Under the pieces are notes generated by a model that was given only the letters and a program-made list of their open reading frames with translations, was not told the origin of the DNA and ran no database searches. Positions 46,543 through 56,653 of a stretch of 64,000 bases of DNA are shown here, piece after piece. Numbering within the stretch: position 1 is the first letter of the stretch; every line of letters begins with the position of its first letter. The stretch lies in the NCBI RefSeq assembly GCF_016656965.1, contig NZ_CP067977.1:1054001-1118000 (forward strand). Direction: 5' to 3'. The stretch is from Brevundimonas vitisensis (lineage in GTDB: Bacteria > Pseudomonadota > Alphaproteobacteria > Caulobacterales > Caulobacteraceae). The translations under genes were made by a program, and so were the position numbers.

Positions 46543-47346
46543 CTACGCCGTGCGCGCCAGCGGTGCGTCGGCCAGGGCCAGCAAGACCCCGATCGGGCGT
46601 GTCAGGCTGGCCCGCGTCGGCGGGCCGGAGGCGAGACTGGCTTCCAGTCCCGCTGCCGCCAGCACCAGGGCCGTGTCTGTCCGCTTCATTCCGAGGGCTT
46701 TCAGCGTCTCGGCCTGCTGCCTGACCGCGCGGACAGCCTGCATCGGGTCGGTGTCGAACTGGTCCAGGGCCGACGCCAGAATTCGCAGGGCCTGATCCTT
46801 GATCATCGCCGCCTCGGCCTCTCGCGAAGCGGGCTTGTCGGAGTTTCGCTTCTGCGGACCTGTGTATTCCGCCGAGTTGAAGCGTCGCCGATCCGGGCCC
46901 ACATAGCCGACCCCCTCAATCCAGTCGCGGGGCTTCAGGGCCACGTTCTCCACGCGCTTGAACAGGTCTGCGCTGGTGAAGGGCTTCCTCAAAAACTCAT
47001 GCACGCCCACATCGCGCGCGCCCTTGATCGAACTGGCGGTGGCCTCTGCCGTCACCATAATGACGGGGGCCCGGCGACAGGCGAAGACCGAGCGCCTGAG
47101 CTGGCGGGTAAAGGCTTCGCCATCCAGGGTCGCGCCGCTTCGCTCGGTGAAGATCAGCCCCGGCTCCATCTCGCGCGCGGCCATCAGTGCCCGCTTCTCT
47201 TCAGTCTCCACGGCGACGTCGCGCGCGCCCAGCCCCTTCATGATGTCGACCAGCAGGCGTGCGGCATGCAGGTTCGGATCGACAATCAGGGTGCGCCGAA
47301 CGACGGGCTCCATACGGGCCAGGACACGACTATCGGGTGCGAACAC
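46543..47346 (-). CDS. Response-regulator-like protein with degenerate receiver
   Basis: The 267-residue protein has an N-terminal receiver-like domain (RTLIVDPNLHAARLLVDIMK to FLRKPFTSADLFKRVENVAL) with the conserved lysine (LRKPF). The phosphoacceptor position reads LIFTERSG, so the usual aspartate appears replaced by glutamate. A linker, WIEGVGYVGPDRRRFNSAEY, leads to a helical C-terminal domain of about 100 residues without a recognisable DNA-binding motif. It is convergent with rpoH. A phosphorylation-independent signalling role is inferred, and the alignment at the key residue was done by eye. Confidence 0.75.
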   Translation of the reverse strand: MFAPDSRVLARMEPVVRRTLIVDPNLHAARLLVDIMKGLGARDVAVETEEKRALMAAREMEPGLIFTERSGATLDGEAFTRQLRRSVFACRRAPVIMVTAEATASSIKGARDVGVHEFLRKPFTSADLFKRVENVALKPRDWIEGVGYVGPDRRRFNSAEYTGPQKRNSDKPASREAEAAMIKDQALRILASALDQFDTDPMQAVRAVRQQAETLKALGMKRTDTALVLAAAGLEASLASGPPTRASLTRPIGVLLALADAPLARTA

Positions 47347-47427
47347 GAGCCAACTCCGGATACAGGCGTCCGGTATAGCCAGGACCCGTTAAAGTCCGGT
47401 TGCATAACCCGCAGAGGCGCGATCGCC

Positions 47428-48723
<1,296 letters not shown>

Positions 48724-48813
48724 GGTTCGTCTCCGCTGTCCGGGATTTCGGATTGCGGGCGCAGCCTATAGCCGGGGAATCGGACGATGTCGTCCCGGCA
48801 AGACGGAAAAGCG

Positions 48814-49968
48814 TCAGAGCTCGGCGACCGCCACAGCAAACGCCCAGTCCAGCCAGGGGCCCAGCGTCCTGACGTCCTCGGCCTCGACCGTGCATCCGCA
48901 CCAGATCCTCAGGCCTGCGGGGGCATTGCGATGGCCTTCGATGTCGAAGGCTGCGCCCTCGCCTTCGACCAGAGCCTTCATCCGCTGAACGAAGTTGTAC
49001 CGTTCCGCCGGATCCAGCCCCGTCACGCGCGGGTCGATGATCTTCAGACAGACCGAGGTCGTCGATCGCGTCGCCGGGTCTACCGCCAGATAGTCGACCC
49101 AGTCCGTCCGCTGCACCCATTGGTCCAGGGCCGCGGCATTGGCGTCGGTTCGCGCAATCAGCGTCTCCAGCCCCCCGGCCCGCGCCGCCCACTCCAGGGC
49201 GTCGATCCAGTCCTCCAGCGTCCAGATGGAGAAGGTGTTGATCATCGTCCCCGTCGCCAAGGCCCGATTGAAGCGGCCCTTTTCGGTCAGGCGCAGGACC
49301 TTGGGCACCGGCCAGGGCGGCGTATGGGTGTCCAGCCGCTCGACCGCGCGCGGCGATAGGGCGGCGATGCCGATCCCGGCCTCTCCCCCCAGCGCCTTCT
49401 GGAACGAGAATGTCACGACATCCAGCTTGGGCCAGTCCAGGTCCATCGCGAACGCCGCCGAGGTCGCATCGCAGATCACCAGCCCGCTTCGGTCGGCCGA
49501 GATGAAGTCGGCGTTCGGCACCCGCACGCCCGACGTCGTCCCGTTCCAGGGAAACACCACGTCCTTGCCCGGATCGACCGCGCTCATGTCCGGCAGCTCG
49601 CCCCAGGGCGCTTCCAGGATTTCGGGCTCAATCTTCAAGTGATCGCGCACGTCCTGGGCCCAGGTCTGGCCGAAATTCTCGAACGCCACCACCTGCACCG
49701 GACGTGAACCCAACAGGCCCCACAAAGCCGCTTCCACCGCACCGGTATCCGAGCCGGGCAGATAGGCCAGCACATAGTCGTCCGGCACCTTCAGCACGTC
49801 GCGGGTCAGCTTCAGCCCGTGCGCGAACCGCTCAACCACCTCGGGCGCGCGAATGCCGCGGCCCAGCAGGACGTGCGGCAAGGCCTGGGACGACCATCCC
49901 GGTCGCTTGGCCGTGGGCCCGGCCGAGAACCAGGGCCGTGCCGGCTTCATCTCAGGTTTCGACGTCAC
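48814..49968 (-). CDS. serC: Phosphoserine aminotransferase (alphaproteobacterial type)
   Basis: SerC converts 3-phosphohydroxypyruvate to phosphoserine with glutamate, using PLP. The 384-residue protein begins KPARPWFSAGPTAKRPGW and has the PLP-lysine region FSFQKALGGEAGIGIAALSP near residue 190, preceded by VICDATSAAFAMDLDWPKLD. These match the distinct alphaproteobacterial/archaeal-like subfamily (TIGR01365) rather than the E. coli type. The J-domain gene lies six bases after its stop... on the same strand, its own reading frame ends before serC begins, so the order of transcription is dnaJ-like gene downstream of serC. Confidence 0.92.
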   Translation of the reverse strand: MTSKPEMKPARPWFSAGPTAKRPGWSSQALPHVLLGRGIRAPEVVERFAHGLKLTRDVLKVPDDYVLAYLPGSDTGAVEAALWGLLGSRPVQVVAFENFGQTWAQDVRDHLKIEPEILEAPWGELPDMSAVDPGKDVVFPWNGTTSGVRVPNADFISADRSGLVICDATSAAFAMDLDWPKLDVVTFSFQKALGGEAGIGIAALSPRAVERLDTHTPPWPVPKVLRLTEKGRFNRALATGTMINTFSIWTLEDWIDALEWAARAGGLETLIARTDANAAALDQWVQRTDWVDYLAVDPATRSTTSVCLKIIDPRVTGLDPAERYNFVQRMKALVEGEGAAFDIEGHRNAPAGLRIWCGCTVEAEDVRTLGPWLDWAFAVAVAEL

Positions 49969-49974
49969 GGCGGG

Positions 49975-50874
49975 TCAGCCCCCAGGCTTGTACGGGCGCT
50001 GCGCACGCCAGGTCTCGGCAAACTTCACCAAAGCCTCGTCCGGCGATTCCGGCAAGGTGACGACCAGTCGCGCCTTCAGATCGCCGCGCCGTCCGTCGGC
50101 CACCGCCCCGCGTCCCTTCAGCCTCAGCACCTTGCCCGAGTTGGATCCGGCGGGGATGGTCATGACCACCGCGCCTTCAGGCGTCGGAACCTGCACCTTG
50201 CCGCCCAGCACCGCATCGGGCACCGAGATGGGCAGGTCCATGGTCAGGTCGGCCCCGTCGCGCGTGAATACCGGATGGGCCCCCAGCTTCAGTTCGATCA
50301 GGGCATCGCCGGCCTCGCCGCCGTTGCGACTGGGCGATCCCTGTCCGCGCAGCCTGATGGTCTGGCCGTCGTTCGCCCCCTTGGGGATCACCACGTCCAG
50401 CGTCCGACCGTCCGAGAACTGGATGCGCCGCGTTGCGCCAGCGATGGAGTCTTCCAGGCTGATTTCCAGCGTCGCGCGAACGTCCTGCCCCCGCATCGGC
50501 CCGGCCCGGCCCGCACCGCCGCGACCGGCCGCGCCGCCGAACATGCCGAAGATTTCGTCCAGGTCGATATTGTCGAAGGCCGCCCTGCCTCCCTGGAAGC
50601 CTCCGGGCCCGCCGCGCGCACCCGCAAAGCCGCCACCCCGGAACTGCTCGCGGCCATCGGCATCGATTTCGCCGCGATCGTATTTCGCCCGCTTCTCGGG
50701 ATCGCCGATCAGATCGAAGGCCGCAGTGATCCGCTTGAACCGCTCGTCGGCCACGGTATTGCCGGGGTTCTTGTCGGGGTGCAGCTCCTTGGCGAGCTTG
50801 CGGAACGCCTTCTTGATCTCGTCCTGGCTCGCGCTGCGGCTTACGCCCAGTTCCTTGTAGGGATCGCCTGCCAC
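49975..50874 (-). CDS. DnaJ-family (CbpA-like) co-chaperone
   Basis: The 299-residue protein begins with a J domain (DPYKELGVSRSASQDEIKKA) containing the HPD motif in KELHPDKNPGN near residue 31, then a Gly/Phe-rich linker (FRGGGFAGARGGPGGFQGGR) and the two-part C-terminal substrate-binding domain (GQDVRATLEISLEDSIAGAT onwards). There is no zinc finger, so it is a type II (CbpA/DnaJ-like) partner of DnaK. It is encoded on the same strand as serC but lies upstream of it only in coordinate, with its own start at 50874 and a 107-bp gap to the GTA gene. Confidence 0.9.
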   Translation of the reverse strand: MAGDPYKELGVSRSASQDEIKKAFRKLAKELHPDKNPGNTVADERFKRITAAFDLIGDPEKRAKYDRGEIDADGREQFRGGGFAGARGGPGGFQGGRAAFDNIDLDEIFGMFGGAAGRGGAGRAGPMRGQDVRATLEISLEDSIAGATRRIQFSDGRTLDVVIPKGANDGQTIRLRGQGSPSRNGGEAGDALIELKLGAHPVFTRDGADLTMDLPISVPDAVLGGKVQVPTPEGAVVMTIPAGSNSGKVLRLKGRGAVADGRRGDLKARLVVTLPESPDEALVKFAETWRAQRPYKPGG

Positions 50875-50981
50875 GTCGAATGCCGCTCCTTCACAGGGGC
50901 CTCCGGCGCGGCAGCGCCAGAACCCATCCAGATACAGCGTCAGTTAGGGCATGACGACCGCAACGCAAAGAGGTTAGCGGG

Positions 50982-53900
50982 TCAGAACAGGCTCACGCCG
51001 GCCTCCGTGCCCCAGCCGAAGCCCTCGCCCCACTGCGACACCCGTGCCACGGCACCAGTCAGCCCCGCCGGAAAGTCCGCCGCGACCTCCTCCGCCGCAT
51101 ACAGCGCCTGCGTCGCCTCCACCTCGAACACCCTGCGCTCCACCGGGCCGTCCAGCACCCGCACGCGGAACCGCATCGCATCGCCCGTGGCCTCGACCTC
51201 CCAACTGTCCCCGAACAGCCTGGCGCGCGGCTGCCAGCCGATCCGCAAGCCGTCCTCCCCTTCCACGACCGTCAGGTGTGCCGGGCTCCAGGGTCGATCA
51301 TGCAGACCCGCAATCACCGCCGCGACCTCGGCGAACCCTTTTCCTCCGGGCGGCAGTCCCGCCGGCCCCGCCCGCCACAGGCGCGGCAGGCCCCGCTCCC
51401 CCCTCGGACTGTTCAACCGCCCGATCGCTGCGTCCAGGAAGACGACCACTGCCCCGGCGCTTGCGCCCGCGGCCATCTCGGCGTCCGTTCCCTGCTGGGC
51501 CCGCAGCAGCCCGCTCAGCTGCCAGACATCCGCCCCCACCAGGGTCGCCGTCCGGTATTGGACGATCTCCCACCCACGCGCCGTCTGAACCGCCAAGGCG
51601 TTGGCCCCGGCAAGAACCGCCTCCTCCGACTGGCTTTCCGGGGCCCGTCCCTCGACCCGGACGACGATGGTCTGGGCTTCATCCCAGCGATGGCGCACGC
51701 CCGGTCCCAGCGCCGCCACCAAGGTCCCGACCGTCGCAGGCTGCGTCAGCGTCGCTCTCAGCTCCAGCGAAGCGGCCAAGGTCCCGCCGTGCACGCTCAT
51801 CGGCCGCCATGGCTGGGCGGACACGGCCACCACGGGCCGCGCGTCCTCCTCGCGACCCGGCAGGGGCGGCAGGTCGAGGATCGCCACAAACGGTGCCCCC
51901 ACCGCGCCCACCGGCTCTGTCGGCCGCCAGTCCGGAATCTCTGCGTCGGCCGGCACCTCGATCACCGGCTCCAGCGTTGCGCGCGGGGCCTCGTCCCACT
52001 CGATCCGTACCACGCGCCAGTCGCCGCCGTGCCCCTCCACCGTCACCACATCCGCCGGTTCCAGCCTCAGCGTCGACAGCGGGTCGAGGCTGACCGCCAG
52101 CCGCTCACCTCCGCCCTCGCTCGCCAGCAGTCGACGCGCCGCCGCCTTCGCCAGTGCCCGGCCGCAGACCGCCGGCAGGTCGGCATCGACGCCCCCCGCC
52201 TCGCCGTCGGATCGCACCACGACCGACCCGGTCTGATAGTCGGCCGTCTCGTCAATGAACCGCACCCGCGCAGCACCGGGGCGTGGCTCCAGCGATCGCG
52301 TCGCCGCGACCGGCCCTCCATCGTCCGGCAGGGCCAGGTCCTCCAGCATCAGCGCCGCCACCGCCGGGCGGTCCTCGACCAGGGCCACCCGGCCATTCCG
52401 CTCGGCGATGTTCAGACCCAAGGCCGCCGACAGCGGCGCGATCCCATCGCGGACCCGCATCGGTCGATCGATGACATAGCCCGCGATCTCGCCCTGGACC
52501 GCCCCGACCTCGAATGATTCTGGGTCCAGACCGCCGCGCATCAGAATGGCGGCTAGCAGGTCGCGCGTTTCCCCGCCCAGCCGCCCGTTCAACCAATGTC
52601 CACTGGCCCAGGCTCCGGCATCGGCCCAGACGTCGGCCTTGGCGGGAAAAGCCGGATAGGGCCGCGCATCCCAGCACCAGGCATCTGCCGCCTCCAGCAT
52701 CGGCCCACCATAGAGGGGCGAGACGGGATTGTTCGCCGCCTCCCCGAAATGCATCAGCACCGCCTCCAGCGTTCGCCGCTGCATCCGGTCGTCTCGCACG
52801 CCGGTGGAAAAGGGCGGCAACCCGCTCTCGCGGCTCTTGGGATCGACGAAGACATTGGGCGCATTCGCCCCTCGGTCCACGGCGGCGCAACCGAACTCGG
52901 TCAACCGGATCGGTTTCATTCCCGGCACCCAGGGGGTGGGCGTGGCGCTTCTGATCCCGCCGGGTCGATCATGGTGAGCGTTCGACCACCAGCCGACCAG
53001 ATCCTTGACCCGGAACACCCAGTCCTCGCCATGGGCCGTGTCGTGGATCGGTGTCCTTGCCTGCGCCGCCCGGTCGGCCTCGGTGGCATAGAACCAGTCG
53101 AACCCCTCCCCGCCCGCGATCTGGGTGGCCAGATAGGCCGGATCCGAGGCCCCCTCGAACAGGGCCGCGTCGAGGCCGCCGCCGTCGTCCCGCCAGTCGC
53201 CCAAGGGCGGGTACCAGTCTATGGCGACATGATCGATATTTACGTCGGCCCACAGCTGGTCCAGGTGAAACAGCACCTCGCCGCCGCTGCGCACCCCCGC
53301 ATATTCCGACCAGTCCGCAGCATAAGACAGGGCCACGCCCGGCCCCACCACCGCCCGGCATTCCGCCGCCAATGTTCGGAAGGCCGCGACCGCCGGAAAG
53401 CCGCCGTCCGCACCGCGCGTGGTCGTCAGACCGCGCATCTCCGACCCGATCAACAGGCCATCCGCGCCCGTCTCTGTGGCCAGCTGCGCATAGTGCAACG
53501 CCAGCCGCCTCAGCCCCCACCCGTCCGCCGTGCCGAACAGGGCCGCAACGTCGCCCGTGGCTTCCGCTCCATGGCGACCCGCGATCCTTCCGCGCCAGGG
53601 GTAATCGGCCGCGTCCATGAAGACGAACGGATACAGGGTCACCGCCCAGCCCCGCGCCTTCAGTTCCGCCACGGCCTGCCGGACACTGTCGTCCGACGGC
53701 GTGCCGCCGTAGGCTGGACCATCCCCGGCCTGCGAGATCAGATGGGCCTGCGACCGATCCAGCCCTGCCACGGACCAGGTCAGGGGCTCCGTCGCCTTGT
53801 CCCGCCGCTCGACGCCGGGCCGGATCGTGCACTCACCGGCGCTCAGGCTGTCGCCGAACCATCCGATCACCAGACTGACCCGCTTTAGGTTCGGGCATTG

Positions 53901-54407
53901 CGCCTCCAGTTGGTCCAATGAAACCAACAGGTCCGCGCGGCCCTCGGCATTGTTCACATTCTCGGCCGTGGTCCGCGTCAGGCCGTCGCGCCGCATCACC
54001 GCTTCGGTGGCCAGCACGAACTCCCCCGCCCCGGGGATCAGGCACACCCCTTCCAGCCGGTCCTCCAGCACCGGGGCCGACCCGCGCGGTCGCCGAAAGA
54101 CTTCAAAGGCCAGCTGCGGCACCCGGTTGCCGAACGGTCCCAGCGGCAGATCCTCGAACACCACATAGGCCGTGCCTCGAAACGCACTGGCCTCGCTCAC
54201 CACCCGGTCCAGCCGCGCCTGGGCGCTGGCCACCGCCTGGTCGATGCGCGCCACCTTCTGTTCCAGCAGAACATCGGCCGAGGTCTTCTTCTCGATCTCG
54301 TCCAGCCGGGCGTCATTGGCCCCTTTGAACGCCTCGAACGCCGCCATCATCTCGTGCAGCGCAGCGCGCGCTTCCGGCGAACCGGAAGCGGTCTTGGTCT
54401 CTTTCAT
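50982..54407 (-). CDS. Chimeric GTA protein: capsid delta domain fused to host-specificity protein gp15 C-terminal part
   Basis: The 1141-residue frame has two unrelated parts. Residues 1 to about 72 (MKETKTASGS, MMAAFEAFKGANDARLDEIE, KVARIDQAVASAQ) look like the coiled-coil delta domain at the start of the HK97-type GTA major capsid protein. From about residue 75 (AFRGTAYVVFEDLPLGPFGN) it reads as the interior of GTA gp15: the TIM-barrel-like domain (VSLVIGWFGDSLSAGECTIR to LTEFGCAAVDRGANAPNVFV, about 175-480), then the phage-tail domain and beta-rich C-terminus. The junction is near 54183-54200. The capsid body, gp6 to gp14 and about 200 N-terminal residues of gp15 are missing. An in-frame deletion is the simplest explanation. 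Confidence 0.85.
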   Translation of the reverse strand: MKETKTASGSPEARAALHEMMAAFEAFKGANDARLDEIEKKTSADVLLEQKVARIDQAVASAQARLDRVVSEASAFRGTAYVVFEDLPLGPFGNRVPQLAFEVFRRPRGSAPVLEDRLEGVCLIPGAGEFVLATEAVMRRDGLTRTTAENVNNAEGRADLLVSLDQLEAQCPNLKRVSLVIGWFGDSLSAGECTIRPGVERRDKATEPLTWSVAGLDRSQAHLISQAGDGPAYGGTPSDDSVRQAVAELKARGWAVTLYPFVFMDAADYPWRGRIAGRHGAEATGDVAALFGTADGWGLRRLALHYAQLATETGADGLLIGSEMRGLTTTRGADGGFPAVAAFRTLAAECRAVVGPGVALSYAADWSEYAGVRSGGEVLFHLDQLWADVNIDHVAIDWYPPLGDWRDDGGGLDAALFEGASDPAYLATQIAGGEGFDWFYATEADRAAQARTPIHDTAHGEDWVFRVKDLVGWWSNAHHDRPGGIRSATPTPWVPGMKPIRLTEFGCAAVDRGANAPNVFVDPKSRESGLPPFSTGVRDDRMQRRTLEAVLMHFGEAANNPVSPLYGGPMLEAADAWCWDARPYPAFPAKADVWADAGAWASGHWLNGRLGGETRDLLAAILMRGGLDPESFEVGAVQGEIAGYVIDRPMRVRDGIAPLSAALGLNIAERNGRVALVEDRPAVAALMLEDLALPDDGGPVAATRSLEPRPGAARVRFIDETADYQTGSVVVRSDGEAGGVDADLPAVCGRALAKAAARRLLASEGGGERLAVSLDPLSTLRLEPADVVTVEGHGGDWRVVRIEWDEAPRATLEPVIEVPADAEIPDWRPTEPVGAVGAPFVAILDLPPLPGREEDARPVVAVSAQPWRPMSVHGGTLAASLELRATLTQPATVGTLVAALGPGVRHRWDEAQTIVVRVEGRAPESQSEEAVLAGANALAVQTARGWEIVQYRTATLVGADVWQLSGLLRAQQGTDAEMAAGASAGAVVVFLDAAIGRLNSPRGERGLPRLWRAGPAGLPPGGKGFAEVAAVIAGLHDRPWSPAHLTVVEGEDGLRIGWQPRARLFGDSWEVEATGDAMRFRVRVLDGPVERRVFEVEATQALYAAEEVAADFPAGLTGAVARVSQWGEGFGWGTEAGVSLF

Positions 54408-54569
54408 GCTGTTTCCTTTTGCGGTTCTCCCTCCCCCTCATGGGCAGGGAGGAAGTCTTTCCACCGCCGCTCCTGCGCGGCAGCCTCCCAGGTCGTTAAC
54501 GACCCTGCTTCACGGCCTCTCAAGGTCCGCGTGCCACTATCCCCTCCGTCATCACGGGGGGCTGTTCGC

Positions 54570-55112
54570 ATGACTTGCTCGGTACGGTTCATACCGCTGC
54601 TGACCATGGGCCTGGCCCTCGCCTTGACGGCCTGCACTCCGCCTGCGGACCCCTCCACCCAGGAGCCCGTCGATCCCGCCCCCGGCCTCTACCGCATCAC
54701 ACTGGGCGGGGCTGGACTGGCCCAATATGCCCAACAGGGTCCAGGCAAGACCGAAGACGAAGTCTGCGTCACCGCGCGCGAAAGCCCGCGCTTCGCCGAC
54801 CGGGCGATCCGGAACTATTTCGTCCTGCATCCCGGATGCACCACCCGCCCGGCGCCGCGCGTCGGCAATGCCGTGTCCGGCACCATCACCTGTCCGCTCG
54901 ATCCCAAAAGGGCGGCCGGCACGGTCACCATCACCTATGAAGGCGTCGTGGCTGCCGACGGCGTCGAGGCCACCAGCCGCATGGCCTTCGATTTCCAGCC
55001 CGTCCCCGGGGCCCTCGGACCAGACGAAGAACGCCAGGTCGCCATGGCCACCAAGGCGATGGAGCAGGTCGGCATCAGGCTGAAGGCCGAACGGACTGGC
55101 GAGTGCGTCTAG
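54570..55112 (+). CDS. Lipoprotein, DUF3617-like
   Basis: The 180-residue protein has a lipoprotein signal (FIPLLTMGLALALTACTPPA) and a small beta-rich domain with PGLYRITLGGAGLAQYAQQG, two spaced cysteine motifs (EVCVTARE, PGCTTRP, TITCPLD) and a C-terminal TGECV. The spacing resembles the DUF3617 family of periplasmic proteins, which has no known function. It is one of four genes inside the GTA cluster that do not belong to it and lies on the opposite strand to the GTA genes. Confidence 0.65.
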   Translation: MTCSVRFIPLLTMGLALALTACTPPADPSTQEPVDPAPGLYRITLGGAGLAQYAQQGPGKTEDEVCVTARESPRFADRAIRNYFVLHPGCTTRPAPRVGNAVSGTITCPLDPKRAAGTVTITYEGVVAADGVEATSRMAFDFQPVPGALGPDEERQVAMATKAMEQVGIRLKAERTGECV

Positions 55113-55151
55113 GCGGAGTGCCGAAAACGCAGACCGTCACCCGGCACGGCG

Positions 55152-55793
55152 TCAGTACACCGGCTCCACCGACCACCCGGTCAGCTTCAGCATCATCAGG
55201 CCCACCTCGTGCACCGGGCCACTGTCCGGCGACCAACGGCGCCACAGGTCATAGTGGCCGCGCCCGCTACGCTCGATGAGCCATTGGGCACCATCCAGTC
55301 CTTCCTCGCACCCGATCGGGGCCGCCTGCGCCAACCGATCCGTCTCCAGAAGGCTTCGCAACGCCACCGCCTCGTCGGCTGACAAGACTCGACTGACCCT
55401 GCGATATCCCCGGCCGTCGACCAGAGCGCCATTATAGGTTTCCGTTGCGGTCATCCGCATCGTGCCGTCGGCCGACGCGTCGATGCGAACCACGACCGGA
55501 TTGTGGAAACTTCTCAGCCAGGTAAATCTGACGACCTCGACCGGTACGGCTTCGGCATCCAGCGACGCCAGATACAGCGAGGGCTCTCGCGCCGCCCTCA
55601 GCGCGCTGGAATATTCACTGTCCCAGAACGCATCGAGACTGGGCTGCGGCAGCGTATAACCCGTCTCGCAGACCCAGAACTGATCTCGCAAGGCCAGCGG
55701 AAAGTGCATGGATTTCGTCGTGGCATACCAGCCGCAGGCGATCGCGGAGGCGATAACCAGCAGGGTCTGAACGACGGCAAACCCCCGCGTCAC
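55152..55793 (-). CDS. Unknown protein with one N-terminal membrane segment
   Basis: The 213-residue protein has a hydrophobic N-terminus (FAVVQTLLVIASAIACGWYA), then a soluble domain with CETGYTLPQPSLDAFWDSEY, LRSLLETDRLAQAAPIGCEE and a C-terminal DGAQWLIERSGRGHYDLWRR. The last part resembles uncharacterised proteins seen in several proteobacteria, but I cannot name a family. It is probably periplasmic and anchored. It lies in the block inserted in the GTA cluster and is convergent with the preceding lipoprotein gene. Confidence 0.65.
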   Translation of the reverse strand: MTRGFAVVQTLLVIASAIACGWYATTKSMHFPLALRDQFWVCETGYTLPQPSLDAFWDSEYSSALRAAREPSLYLASLDAEAVPVEVVRFTWLRSFHNPVVVRIDASADGTMRMTATETYNGALVDGRGYRRVSRVLSADEAVALRSLLETDRLAQAAPIGCEEGLDGAQWLIERSGRGHYDLWRRWSPDSGPVHEVGLMMLKLTGWSVEPVY

Positions 55794-55922
55794 GCTCCGC
55801 CTCCCGAAAGTTCACCCGCACGGTCTCACCGTTTCGCACCGGTTTCAATCACGCACCCGCGGTCGCCACCTCCTTGTCTCCGGCCCGATTGATAAAGCGC
55901 CGGACACCGCTAGGCTGGCTTC

Positions 55923-56489
55923 ATGAAACGGCGCTTGTCCAACCTGATCGAAAGCCTGCGGCTGTCCTGGATCGGGGCGGCGGCGTTCTCCCTCCAACTA
56001 CCCGCCATTCTCCTCCTGACATTTCCTGGCGGTATCGACGCCAACCACATTGGTGGCCTGGAGTTGGCCGCTTCATTCCTGGTCATGATTGTAATCCTGG
56101 CCTGGGCCATCCTGGGCCAAACCTTTTCGCTGCGGACCCAGCACAGACTCAAGGGTCTAGGCACCTTCGAGCGGATCCATGCGCTTGCGCAAACAGACCT
56201 CCCGGACACCGATTTCCCTGTCGCCCAACCGCGCTGGATCATGCTCCTCGGGACACCGTTTCCACGATGGCTTTCCCTGGCTTTCCCATGTCTGGTTCTG
56301 CTCATATGGGCCGCAATGGCGGGGCTGAGCTTGGCCCCCGAGACCTGGCTGATACAGACCATCGGCCCAGCCTGGCTTGACCCCGAATTCCGCCTGAACA
56401 CCGCGCGCGTCCTGATCGGCCTTCTGGCGCTGCTGCTGCTCCGCCAGACCTTCGTGGACCTCGCCCGCAACGCACGCCAGACACGCTGA
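55923..56489 (+). CDS. Unknown multi-pass membrane protein
   Basis: The 188-residue protein has four likely membrane segments (LSWIGAAAFSLQLPAILLLT, LELAASFLVMIVILAWAILG, WLSLAFPCLVLLIWAAMAGL, NTARVLIGLLALLLLRQTFV) and a cytoplasmic basic C-terminus (LARNARQTR). No motif was recognised. It is part of the non-GTA insert and is divergent from the gene at 55152. Confidence 0.6.
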   Translation: MKRRLSNLIESLRLSWIGAAAFSLQLPAILLLTFPGGIDANHIGGLELAASFLVMIVILAWAILGQTFSLRTQHRLKGLGTFERIHALAQTDLPDTDFPVAQPRWIMLLGTPFPRWLSLAFPCLVLLIWAAMAGLSLAPETWLIQTIGPAWLDPEFRLNTARVLIGLLALLLLRQTFVDLARNARQTR

Positions 56490-56653
56490 GCCGCCGTCCG
56501 GCAGGGTTGGGTTGGCCACCCAATACGCTGCGAGACACGTTGCATGCCCCTGGTCCCAGTCCGGACCGCCCGAACTTCGCTGGTGGTGGTTTACGGACCT
56601 TGCCAAGTCCGGCATGAACCAAAATGCTGAGCCATGGACACGGCGCGGAGCTA

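Noticed and set aside
50982..54407. Glycoside hydrolase activity for the TIM-barrel region of the gp15 part
   Set aside because: The TIM-barrel-like domain is standard in GTA gp15, and I could not identify a catalytic pair; the fold does not establish an enzyme activity.
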